From positions 1-6,792 of the forward strand of contig JAVESW010000067.1 of the NCBI GenBank assembly GCA_034006405.1: 6,792 bases of DNA, written 5' to 3'. Below are positions 1-6,541 of this stretch, piece by piece; the first letter of the stretch is position 1; the number at the start of each line of letters is the position of its first letter. A program made the position numbers and the translations under genes. The stretch is from JALNYB01 sp023230065 (GTDB taxonomy: Archaea > Thermoplasmatota > Thermoplasmata > Methanomassiliicoccales > Methanomethylophilaceae). The notes beneath the pieces were generated by a model that saw only the letters and a program-made list of their open reading frames with translations, did not search any database and was not told where the DNA came from.

Positions 1-274
1 TCCCGGATGACCGGGATCTGACAGAGTTGGTAGCATTCTTGCTGACAATCTGCTAACAAACTATTTCGCAGAAGGGTATTTGAGTGTTTCGGAAAATGCG
101 ATATTTGCTAGCAATTTGACAACAAAATAGAGGTGGTGAAAAACAGGGGTCTGATGATGAAAAACGACTCGGTTTGTATTCGCAAATAGGTATTTCGATT
201 CCAGAATCGACTTTCGGTGATCAATTTTGATGAATTTTTTGTGATTATTTTTGGTGGGTAAAAATCGAAATCGA

Positions 275-300
275 CAGGAATGGGCGTATTTTCGGTTTGG
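275..300 (+). repeat. 26-nt direct repeat, copy 1
   Basis: Begins CAGGAATGGGCGTATTTT and matches positions 631-656 at 24 of 26 bases; the two mismatches are adjacent (CG here, TT in the other copy). Together the copies bracket the inverted-repeat structure at 329-585. Both copies are preceded by G-rich sequence of the type GGNGGG, so the similarity may extend imperfectly upstream. Confidence 0.8.
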
Positions 301-310
301 CAGAGTCATT

Positions 311-327
311 GTATATAAATTATATAC
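311..327. repeat. AT-only palindrome GTATATAA-A-TTATATAC
   Basis: A perfect inverted repeat with 8-base arms around one base. It contains TATA-like sequence readable on both strands and immediately adjoins the left arm of the 42-nt inverted repeat. It could be a bidirectional TATA element or a cruciform-prone site; no gene is suitably placed on either side. Confidence 0.6.
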
Positions 328-328
328 G

Positions 329-370
329 TGGACGTCCAGGAAAAACGATGACCCCCTTTCGACTACGTCC
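329..370 (+). repeat. 42-nt inverted repeat, left arm
   Basis: Begins with the palindrome TGGACGTCCA, passes through ACGATGACCCCC and ends GACTACGTCC. It matches the reverse complement of 544-585 at 35 of 42 bases without gaps; mismatches concentrate in a 4-base block before GACTACGTCC. The arm therefore contains its own 10-base palindrome at the outer end. Confidence 0.8.
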
Positions 371-414
371 TTACGGTCGGAAAAGCTTAAATATGATTTG
401 TTTTTGTTTTTCGA

Positions 415-441
415 TCTCTCTCTCTCTCTCTCTCTCTCTCT
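415..441 (+). repeat. (TC)13 microsatellite
   Basis: Thirteen uninterrupted TC units plus one T. It is followed shortly by the small hairpin TGTAC-T-GTACA (444-454). Runs of this length are prone to slippage. It lies in the loop between the inverted-repeat arms, not in or next to a gene start. Confidence 0.95.
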
Positions 442-457
442 TCTGTACTGTACAAAA

Positions 458-475
458 AATAATAATAATAATAAT
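458..475 (+). repeat. (AAT)6 microsatellite
   Basis: Six uninterrupted AAT units, 16 bases after the TC run, in the loop between the inverted-repeat arms. Confidence 0.92.
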
Positions 476-543
476 AAGAGTTTAGACGTCTAAAAAAAAA
501 GTGATTGATGAGCATTTTTTTCTTCCCGTATTTACTTACTTAC

Positions 544-585
544 GGACGTAGTCTGTGGGGGGTTATCGTTTATGCTGGACGTCCA
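544..585 (-). repeat. 42-nt inverted repeat, right arm
   Basis: Reverse-complement partner of 329-370 (35 of 42 bases), with 173 bases between the arms. The outer end is the 12-base palindrome CTGGACGTCCAG at 575-586. A third GACGTC core sits in the spacer within TTTAGACGTCTAAA (481-494), a perfect 14-base palindrome. Confidence 0.8.
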
Positions 586-594
586 GGTTGGTAT

Positions 595-602
595 TTTATA
601 TA
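595..602 (+). promoter_or_regulatory. Archaeal-type TATA box TTTATATA
   Basis: Exact match to the classical archaeal TATA consensus on the plus strand, just right of the inverted repeat. A start of transcription would be expected near 625-630. No convincing protein follows, so if real it would drive a non-coding RNA ending perhaps at the terminator-like hairpin at 854-888. Confidence 0.35.
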
Positions 603-630
603 GGATGGGTGTGTTTGGAGGGAAATACGG

Positions 631-656
631 CAGGAATGGGCGTATTTTTTGTTTGG
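631..656 (+). repeat. 26-nt direct repeat, copy 2
   Basis: Second copy of the repeat at 275-300, identical over its first 18 bases and in the same orientation. It lies 45 bases beyond the outer end of the right inverted-repeat arm (544-585). Confidence 0.8.
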
Positions 657-763
657 GTTGTGGTTTTTGTGTGTGTGGAGGGGATCGATTTTGATTGAAG
701 GAGGGTGTTTTTGGAGTGGAAGTGGCGGTTTTCGTGTGGATTTTGGACGCGGAAAGCGGACGA

Positions 764-799
764 CCTTAGCTAAGCAAGATTTCGAAGGAAACTTGCGAT
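764..799 (+). repeat. Stem-loop repeat, left-flank copy (CCTTAGCTRAGCAA...TTGCGAT)
   Basis: Starts CCTTAGCTAAGCAA and ends TTGCGAT. Between these it folds as GCAAG, bulged A, TTTC, loop GAAG, GAAA, CTTGC (774-796). The right flank has CCTTAGCTGAGCAA at 6408-6421 (13 of 14 bases the same) and TTGCGAT at 6431-6437 around a different stem. An overlapping near-palindrome (788-809, one G-T pair) could form an alternative fold. Confidence 0.55.
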
Positions 800-853
800 C
801 GCGAGTTTCTCACAGGGCAGAAATAGACTTCCCTTGTGTATTTCATGATATTT

Positions 854-888
854 CCGTGCGGGGCTTCTCCCGTACGGGGTTCTTTTTT
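854..888 (+). terminator. Terminator-like hairpin with T-run
   Basis: CCGTGCGGG (854-862) pairs with CCCGTACGG (869-877), nine pairs including one G-T, around a 6-base loop. It is followed by GGTTCTTTTTT on the plus strand. This is the shape of an intrinsic terminator for rightward transcription. No protein gene ends here; it may terminate a transcript from the TATA box at 595-602. Confidence 0.45.
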
Positions 889-1108
889 GGTGGATCATCC
901 ACACCTAGCCAACTCCTTTTCTATATAATTCGCGGTGAAGTAACCCAACTCGCTCACTTGTTCACAAACCTTCTCTTTATTCTCCGAACCGAGTCTTCAA
1001 CACGTACCTGAATATATGTCGTTCGCGAAATCCTCCAGATGAGTTGCTACAGAAGGGCTGTCCGGCCAAGCTCTCCAAGAGCGGATTTACAGATTAAAGG
1101 GATACCAA

Positions 1109-1124
1109 TCAAAATAAGAAAAGG
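1109..1124 (-). terminator. Candidate T-rich terminator of the mod-res operon
   Basis: Reading the minus strand about 35 bases past the res stop gives a pyrimidine-rich run, CCTTTTCTTATTTTGA. Archaeal RNA polymerase can terminate at T-rich tracts without a hairpin. A small hairpin (GCTCT-CCA-AGAGC, 1070-1082) lies further downstream. Weak support. Confidence 0.3.
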
Positions 1125-1159
1125 AGTGGATTTTTCTATTATTATATGGCCAGAAGGTT

Positions 1160-3853
1160 CTATGAGTTTTCTTTATACTCCCTGAATCCACCCATCAGCT
1201 GTGTGAATGACACTGGTCGGTATTTCTCAAAGCTCTCCTGATCTACATACACATAATCATACGTCACTTCAGACTGTAGACGGTTGATATCTTCGCACCA
1301 TTGCTGGAGACGAGCCATCTTGAGGGGTACGTCCAGATCTGCCAACCCTTTTGTTTCAACTATGACGATATTTTTTTCTGACACCTTAACCAAAAAATCA
1401 GGATAATAATTTGAGATATCCCCATCTGCATTGACATAATCCAGCTTGAAATGAACTGCAAGGTAGTTCTTACCATAGGAGATGATATCCTCACAATCAT
1501 CAAGGAAGCGGGCAAATATTAACTCAAGATGGCTATCTCCAATAATACGGTTAAAAACACTCTTTTTTGGAATGAGATAACCCTGATCTTTCATCATGAA
1601 GGGCCGAGTATTTCTTAATTTAATAGTATCCCGAATTTCAGAATCTCCTCTGTCTTCTATGGTGAGGGAATTGATTGCCTTCTTGAAGGTCTCCAGCACC
1701 GTTTTTGAGGCAACCAGTTCGGAGAGATTTCGAAGAGTGTTTGGGGACTCCAGATCAACAGAGCAATTAAAGAGATAATCACGTATAAACGCCTTTATTT
1801 TGGGATAGAGAGTATCATAGCCACTTACAAGCCGAAGATCTTTCATGATGGTATGGGTAAAGTATCCTATAACGCTCCTGTAATCAGCGATTCCTGAGGT
1901 ATCCATAATAGTGGTATGTGTCACCGTCCCTTTGGTGATATCCTTAAATACAATCTCCCTCTGTTGTTCCTCGCTGAACTCCTGATAGAGCACACGCTGA
2001 TATTCCAGAGCTTCCAGATCCAATGAAACCAGATTTTTGTATTCCCGATAGATACGCGGGCTTAGTACAGGGATCTCAATATCCAGTTTATCTATATCCT
2101 TTTTGACATTTTCATGATCAACTTCGATCACTGTGGGAGTTTTTGCCTGTGTACCCTCACCCATGGCTTTCCGTTCAAGAGTTACCCCCTCAGCTTGGAT
2201 GGATTCTACAAAGTCCATGAAGGCATTTGTACCAACGATACTAACGTACTCTTCAATGCCTCCAGGGTACATCTTACGCAGACCACGCCCCAAGGTCTGT
2301 TCTGGCAGGATGTTACTTTTTGCTGAATAGGCCCGGAGACCGATAATAGTAGTTACGTTTTTGACATCCCAGCCTTCTTTTAACACCATGACAGAAATAA
2401 TAGCTTTTGCGGGGCTCTCCCATCCATCAATATCATTGGCCTGTTTTCGGAGCTCATCCAGTTCTTCTTTGCCCTTTCCCGTGGTGGATTCAGAAATCTC
2501 ACCGTTATTTTTTGTATGGATTACCAATACTGAATCGTCAGCCTCAAAATCCTGATAGTTTTCTTTGAGGTATGCAGCCAGATCATCACAATTTCGGGTA
2601 TCATCGGTCATGATAAACAAAATAGCCTTTTTCCCCATCTTCTTATGTTCCAAATAGGCTTTCTGCCATTCAATGACACCCAGATGGATATAATCAGCGT
2701 ATTTTTCAGTGAATTTTGCGCTATGCTGCTCAATCAATTTGATACGACTTGGGGCATCAGGGATGATCGGGTGTTTCACGACATTCTGAGAAATAGCTTC
2801 TACCAGAGGATAATCTGCAATCGTCTGAACGAAGATCTTCCCGTTATCATGTTTTGGCGTGGCCGTCACATCAAGCTGGAGAGAGAGTTTTGCTCCCTTC
2901 TGGAGCATTCGGTTATGGATATCCTCAATTGATTTGAACCATGCCATACGTGGATCATGGATGTGGTGTGCTTCGTCATTCATTACCACCAATTCATCGA
3001 TATCACGGATGATTATCCCCAGATCAATCTTTGAATCAGTGGTAGCACCCGTTGGCCTTTTCCCTAAGAAATAATCACGTAGATCTTCATCATCAGCTGA
3101 AGGAATGGTTTCATTCCCGGCATAGACTCGGTGAATATTTGTTAAAAATATATTTCCTGTGGGTTGAGTGATTCTCACTTCATCCTGTTTGTGGAGCGTT
3201 AGCTGGAAGTCATCCCGCCAATTTTGCCCATCATATCCGTTATCAGGGATGATCGGGTCTTCAAAGAAGATCCTCAGTCCCTGAAAATCCTTGTAGATAC
3301 GATCCAGAACGATGATGTTGGGGGTAATGATCAGAAAGTTGCGGGCAAGTGAAGATTCTGGCTCATAGAGTTTATGATAGAAACTCCATGCAAGAACCAA
3401 GCTCAGTACTTTTGTTTTGCCTGCCCCTGTAGCCATCTTCACGACCAAACGCCTCCACGTCTCATTAAACCGGTCGGCCTTTACCCCTCCTGTGCTGTCA
3501 TACCGCATCAAATCAAATTTATCCTGAACACCTGCTACATCGATCAGATAAACAATGGTTTCCAGGGCCTCACGCTGGGCAAAGTAATATTGAAATTCAC
3601 CCATCGTGCCATCTGCCTGAGGTAAAAGATGAGGAGTATTAAACCACCACTTGAGAAGGCTTCTGCTGGTCTCTGTTGCCCCTTCATATCCGCTATCACG
3701 GAAGTCTTTTACCTTCTTACGCAGTTCCGATACAAGAGGGGGCATGAGTTTTTTTATGCGGGTCTCACTCAGAGTCTCATCAGCAGGGAACCAGCGGATA
3801 GAGGGGTCAAGGATCTCGTAAGGAGAGGCTGGGAAGTTTGTATGAAGGCCCAC
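1160..3853 (-). CDS. res: Type III-like R-M system restriction subunit (Res), helicase-nuclease
   Basis: Predicted ATP-dependent restriction subunit that would act with Mod to cut unmodified DNA. An N-terminal extension of about 85 residues precedes FQYYFAQREA (87-96), which resembles a helicase Q-motif. SF2 helicase motifs follow: Walker A ATGAGKT at 141-147, DEAH at 293-296, TATP at 330-333, and motif VI QTLGRGLR at 519-526. The C-terminus has a PD-(D/E)XK nuclease core: PDF with D819, then E833-T-K835 in IVETKG. All motifs are intact, so the protein looks active. The start is GTG, two bases after the mod stop; GGAGGG lies eight bases upstream inside mod, and no nearby ATG competes. The stop is TAG. 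The 897-aa length fits the family. Helicase and nuclease assignments are strong; 'Type III' rests on the Mod partner and gene order. It could belong to a divergent subfamily of R-M helicase-nucleases. Confidence 0.94.
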   Translation of the reverse strand: MGLHTNFPASPYEILDPSIRWFPADETLSETRIKKLMPPLVSELRKKVKDFRDSGYEGATETSRSLLKWWFNTPHLLPQADGTMGEFQYYFAQREALETIVYLIDVAGVQDKFDLMRYDSTGGVKADRFNETWRRLVVKMATGAGKTKVLSLVLAWSFYHKLYEPESSLARNFLIITPNIIVLDRIYKDFQGLRIFFEDPIIPDNGYDGQNWRDDFQLTLHKQDEVRITQPTGNIFLTNIHRVYAGNETIPSADDEDLRDYFLGKRPTGATTDSKIDLGIIIRDIDELVVMNDEAHHIHDPRMAWFKSIEDIHNRMLQKGAKLSLQLDVTATPKHDNGKIFVQTIADYPLVEAISQNVVKHPIIPDAPSRIKLIEQHSAKFTEKYADYIHLGVIEWQKAYLEHKKMGKKAILFIMTDDTRNCDDLAAYLKENYQDFEADDSVLVIHTKNNGEISESTTGKGKEELDELRKQANDIDGWESPAKAIISVMVLKEGWDVKNVTTIIGLRAYSAKSNILPEQTLGRGLRKMYPGGIEEYVSIVGTNAFMDFVESIQAEGVTLERKAMGEGTQAKTPTVIEVDHENVKKDIDKLDIEIPVLSPRIYREYKNLVSLDLEALEYQRVLYQEFSEEQQREIVFKDITKGTVTHTTIMDTSGIADYRSVIGYFTHTIMKDLRLVSGYDTLYPKIKAFIRDYLFNCSVDLESPNTLRNLSELVASKTVLETFKKAINSLTIEDRGDSEIRDTIKLRNTRPFMMKDQGYLIPKKSVFNRIIGDSHLELIFARFLDDCEDIISYGKNYLAVHFKLDYVNADGDISNYYPDFLVKVSEKNIVIVETKGLADLDVPLKMARLQQWCEDINRLQSEVTYDYVYVDQESFEKYRPVSFTQLMGGFREYKENS

Positions 3854-3855
3854 TT

Positions 3856-5997
3856 TTATTTCCCTCCAATAGTCACTTCTACAATGGTCATGGTATCATT
3901 TCCGAAGATATCAACCACCTTCACGGCAATTTTACGCCTTCCGGGGTTGCATTCTAGGAAGACACTCTTCAATTCAAGTGTATTTTCTTTTCTGGTACGG
4001 AAGGATTGCCATTCATTTTCAAAGATGAAATCGCCCGTCCAAATCTCTTCCCATTCGCCGCTTTCTTCATTATTCACACGAATGATCTCACGTTTACTCT
4101 CAAAGTTGAAATCTACCGCCCAATAATCTATCCAGTCGGTCCATTTCTGGGTGAGTATCTCTTTGGAGATGATACCATTCTTGTCCTTGTTCACCTTGAC
4201 GATCTGGCCCTTGTCAATGACTATTTTGCTGGTTTTATCCTTGAGGGTTTCTTCAGCATGTGCTATTGAGTCCTGAGAGTAAAAAACTGAGAAATCTGTC
4301 AATTCTACTGCAACACTGTTCTTTTTTAGATGGGGCTTTACTTCAATGGCTGCTACATCATGGAAGACCACCTGATTTTTCTCTATAGCCCGCTTATCAA
4401 AGACATCGGCCGGGATATATTTTGGAGCGATATCAATTCCCTTGGATCTTGCTTCATCCAGGACATTTGGGAAAAGCCCCATCTCAAATTCAAAGCCTAA
4501 GATATCCACTTTGGTGATCCGCTTTTTCCGGCATTCGAGGATGATCTCTTCTACCAAGAGCCGGGTAACTGGCATATTCACCGGCCCTACGCAGACCAGT
4601 CGTCCGGCTCGTTTACCATGGAAGCAGGCGAAGCCATCGGTCTTCTCAGCCTTGTAGGCCTTAAGGATCAGATCTACAAATGCTGCCTCTTTCTCTTCCA
4701 ACTGCTTCTGTTGTTCGGCCTCCCTTAGATTATGATTGATCCCGATGTAGTGCTGCCGTTCATATTTCCCAAGATTAAGGATCTCAAAGGCCCGGAAATC
4801 CTTGTCATCTGCCTTTAATTGCCGTTGAACCCCGATCATCCGTTTACGGGTTGTATGGATGCCAAATTTACCCAGATCAGATCCGATCCATTTCCTGCCA
4901 AGTTTTTCAGCAGCAGCAAGCGTAGTACCGGAGCCACAGAAGAAGTCCGCCACCAGATCGCCTTCATTGGATGAGGCTTTTATGATGCGTTCAAGGAGAG
5001 CTTCGGGTTTCTGGGTGGGATAGCCTATGATTTCTTTTGATGAATTATTGATCTTATCCAAATCCCAGACATCATCAACAACAACACCTTCACACATTAC
5101 TTCATCTAAATAACGTTTTATCCTATTTCCTCCCCCAGCATCAGATAACACATATTCTCGACCATCATCATCAGTTCTAACCTTTTGTTTTCTTGCTTTA
5201 ACGTATGCTTCCTTAGATTCCCATGGTTTAAAATATGAATGGAAAATTGAACTTTCTGACTTTGAATAGAATAAAATTGTGTCATATCTTCTTTCAAAGG
5301 ATGAAGCTAATTTTTTATTCCATCCACTATAATTCCATACAATCATATTATTGAACGTATTTTTACCAAAAATCTCATCCATTACAAGTCTTATATATGA
5401 ATTCACTCGCCAATCACAATGCACATAGATACTCCCATCCTCAGCCAGTAGATCCCGCATCAATACCAGCCGCTCATAGATCATGGCAATGAATGAATCT
5501 GCGCCTTTTCCCCAGGTGTCCCGGTATGCGATCTCTTCAAGGATATTTGGCTTTTTGGTGAAGTTATCACCTCCGATCTCAATATTCATAGAGAAGTCAG
5601 CTCCCACATCAAAGGGGGGATCGATATAAATCAGTTTGATCCCGCCCTGTTTCTCTATCTCCTCACGCAGTGGGCCATTTTTGAGTGATGAGAGGATCAA
5701 CTTATTGTCACCCCAGATGAGCTTATTTGTCCATCCCTTCAGCTGACGGCCCCGGTCATCAGTATCAAAGAGCGTCTTCTGACAATTGACATCTTTTTCT
5801 TTCCGTGGTTCATCCACCTGTTCTATGACCTGGAACGGGAGAACGATATTGGAGACTTCATTGGTCTTTCCATTCCAGACCAGTTCTACCTCCCGCTTAT
5901 CTTCAAAAAGTAAAAAACGGTACTTATCTGGCAGAGGCTTATCAGCCGCAATATAGCGGATGATCTCCTGTTGCTCCTGTTCTGTGAGTTTTGGCAT
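3856..5997 (-). CDS. mod: Type III-like R-M system DNA adenine methyltransferase (Mod)
   Basis: Predicted S-adenosylmethionine-dependent adenine-N6 methyltransferase that also supplies target recognition for the restriction complex. Visible motifs: catalytic motif IV DPPF at residues 126-129 within LIYIDPPFD, a conserved YPTQKP block at 326-331, and the AdoMet-binding motif I FFCGSGTT at 352-359. Motif IV preceding motif I is the beta-class order typical of Type III Mod proteins. The target-recognition region should lie between them, about residues 200-320. Residues 400-713 form a long C-terminal part without recognised motifs: a charged helical stretch near 420-450, then probably beta-rich sequence. 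At 713 aa it is somewhat longer than the best-known Type III Mod proteins. The ATG is supported by GAGGAG nine bases upstream. It is the first gene of a two-gene operon with res. The recognition segment is far more AT-rich than the rest. Family is confident; the modified sequence cannot be read from this. Confidence 0.95.
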   Translation of the reverse strand: MPKLTEQEQQEIIRYIAADKPLPDKYRFLLFEDKREVELVWNGKTNEVSNIVLPFQVIEQVDEPRKEKDVNCQKTLFDTDDRGRQLKGWTNKLIWGDNKLILSSLKNGPLREEIEKQGGIKLIYIDPPFDVGADFSMNIEIGGDNFTKKPNILEEIAYRDTWGKGADSFIAMIYERLVLMRDLLAEDGSIYVHCDWRVNSYIRLVMDEIFGKNTFNNMIVWNYSGWNKKLASSFERRYDTILFYSKSESSIFHSYFKPWESKEAYVKARKQKVRTDDDGREYVLSDAGGGNRIKRYLDEVMCEGVVVDDVWDLDKINNSSKEIIGYPTQKPEALLERIIKASSNEGDLVADFFCGSGTTLAAAEKLGRKWIGSDLGKFGIHTTRKRMIGVQRQLKADDKDFRAFEILNLGKYERQHYIGINHNLREAEQQKQLEEKEAAFVDLILKAYKAEKTDGFACFHGKRAGRLVCVGPVNMPVTRLLVEEIILECRKKRITKVDILGFEFEMGLFPNVLDEARSKGIDIAPKYIPADVFDKRAIEKNQVVFHDVAAIEVKPHLKKNSVAVELTDFSVFYSQDSIAHAEETLKDKTSKIVIDKGQIVKVNKDKNGIISKEILTQKWTDWIDYWAVDFNFESKREIIRVNNEESGEWEEIWTGDFIFENEWQSFRTRKENTLELKSVFLECNPGRRKIAVKVVDIFGNDTMTIVEVTIGGK
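3862..3867 (-). promoter_or_regulatory. Ribosome binding site of res inside the mod 3' end
   Basis: On the minus strand this reads GGAGGG, with eight bases to the GTG start of res at 3853-3851. It lies within the last codons of mod (Gly-Gly-Lys), so ribosomes finishing mod would be positioned to start res. This decides the GTG start and suggests translational coupling. Confidence 0.82.
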
Positions 5998-6006
5998 GGT
6001 TACGTT

Positions 6007-6012
6007 CTCCTC
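6007..6012 (-). promoter_or_regulatory. Ribosome binding site of mod
   Basis: On the minus strand this reads GAGGAG, with nine bases between it and the ATG at 5997-5995. It matches the anti-Shine-Dalgarno end of 16S rRNA and fixes the mod start. Confidence 0.8.
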
Positions 6013-6093
6013 TTTGTTTTGGCCGCATCTTACTATGTCTCAGACCTAGTCATCTGATGCAGGGAATACCCGGTGTAAAAGGGATCAACAGGG

Positions 6094-6102
6094 TATGATA
6101 AA
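6094..6102 (-). promoter_or_regulatory. Weak candidate TATA box for the mod-res operon
   Basis: The minus strand reads TTTATCATA here, an imperfect archaeal TATA box about 97 bases upstream of the mod ATG. It would place the transcript start near 6070 and give a 5' leader of roughly 70 bases. No clear purine-rich BRE precedes it, and another AT-rich stretch (GGTAATATC, about 6105-6113) competes. An inverted repeat (6066-6071 and 6091-6096, AATACC/GGGTAT type) lies between this box and the gene. Tentative. Confidence 0.2.
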
Positions 6103-6200
6103 GGAGATATTACCAAAGGAAAGACGATAACCCTTCCGATGTACACCCCAAAAGAATCCCATACACGAAATCGAATTACACCCCCAAAGAATGCGATTTC

Positions 6201-6224
6201 TGGTTTTTTCTCATACATCCACCC
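6201..6224. repeat. Imperfect direct repeat, copy 1 (TTTTTTCTCAT core)
   Basis: Has TTTTTTCTCAT followed by CCACCC. A similar string (6516-6541) has TTTTTTCTCAT followed by GCACCC. The two copies bracket the hairpin cluster at 6260-6495, so they may mark the edges of one repeat unit. Confidence 0.4.
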
Positions 6225-6259
6225 TGATCCAGTCCCCCCCAACACCAAAATACTATTTT

Positions 6260-6285
6260 CTCCTCACAGGAGCCGCTGGGGCGGC
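6260..6285. other. Two abutting small hairpins
   Basis: CTCCT-CAC-AGGAG (6260-6272) is immediately followed by GCCGC-TGGG-GCGGC (6272-6285), sharing one G. They start the GC-rich structured block after a C-rich, AT-rich stretch, and may be its left edge. Confidence 0.45.
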
Positions 6286-6337
6286 GACAGGATTTGCCCG
6301 AACGCTCCCGATGAGGGATGAACCGGCGGGACGAGCG

Positions 6338-6495
6338 GGGTGAGCCGTCAAGCGAGGGTCGTAGACCCGAGTCGGAGAGCAAACCGAAGGTTTGCGAACA
6401 GGCTCGCCCTTAGCTGAGCAAATCTTTGATTTGCGATTAGGACCGCCGAGTTCAAGTGAGGAAAAGCAAATCCGATTCGCCTCGCCCGTAGGGCG
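6338..6495 (+). repeat. Cluster of three-base-loop hairpins with an enclosing stem
   Basis: Perfect hairpins: GGGTC-GTA-GACCC (6356-6368), GCAAACC-GAA-GGTTTGC (6379-6395), GCAAATC-TTT-GATTTGC (6418-6434) and CGCCC-GTA-GGGCG (6483-6495). A fifth, with one mismatch, is at 6466-6480 (loop CCG). GGGTGAGCC (6338-6346) pairs with GGCTCGCCC (6401-6409) with one G-T, enclosing the first two as a multibranch fold. Three hairpins share an AGCAA entry, and two of these also share a TTGCGA exit, while the inner stem bases differ and still pair. The left-flank copy at 764-799 shares the same ends. Probably a structured intergenic repeat or RNA; function unknown. Confidence 0.6.
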
Positions 6496-6515
6496 GATTC
6501 GCGCCGATTCGCGGT

Positions 6516-6541
6516 TGATTTTTTCTCATGTCTCTGCACCC
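6516..6541. repeat. Imperfect direct repeat, copy 2 (TTTTTTCTCAT core)
   Basis: Second copy of the string at 6201-6224, sharing TTTTTTCTCAT and a following CACCC, with different bases between. It lies just beyond the last hairpin of the cluster. Confidence 0.4.

Larger units (their letters stand above)
1..1159. other. Gene-free spacer left of the R-M operon
   Basis: No frame gives a convincing protein: the open frames are short, low-complexity, and lack recognisable motifs. The stretch instead holds repeats and structured elements, listed separately. Positions 1-274 are AT-rich and contain only short palindromes: a TCCCGG-ATGA-CCGGGA hairpin at 1-16 cut by the window edge, TTGCTAGCAA at 105-114, and TCGATTC-CA-GAATCGA at 195-210. 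Positions 601-720 are extremely strand-skewed (51 G, 4 C by hand count). Positions 889-1159 carry small hairpins (890-902, 1070-1082) and no other recognised feature. Confidence 0.7.

Noticed and set aside
854..877. Resemblance of the CCGTGCGGG hairpin to group II intron domain V
   Set aside because: The loop, the catalytic triad and the bulge of domain V are not present, and no intron reverse transcriptase or domain VI is visible.
649..1011. Plus-strand open frame of 120 codons
   Set aside because: It needs a TTG start, begins in extremely G/T-rich sequence, and passes through the stem-loop repeat and the terminator-like hairpin.
939..1097. Plus-strand stop-to-stop frame ending NPPDELLQKG...FTD
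   Set aside because: It looks slightly protein-like at its end but has no start codon with a ribosome site and no family I recognise; at most a gene remnant.
3856..5997. Phase variation of mod by simple repeats, as in several pathogens
   Set aside because: I see no long simple repeat in mod or its leader; the microsatellites lie far downstream in the left spacer.
6033..6248. Minus-strand open frame of 71 codons just upstream of mod
   Set aside because: Composition follows the C-rich spacer and it occupies the likely promoter and leader of mod; no motif or ribosome site supports it.
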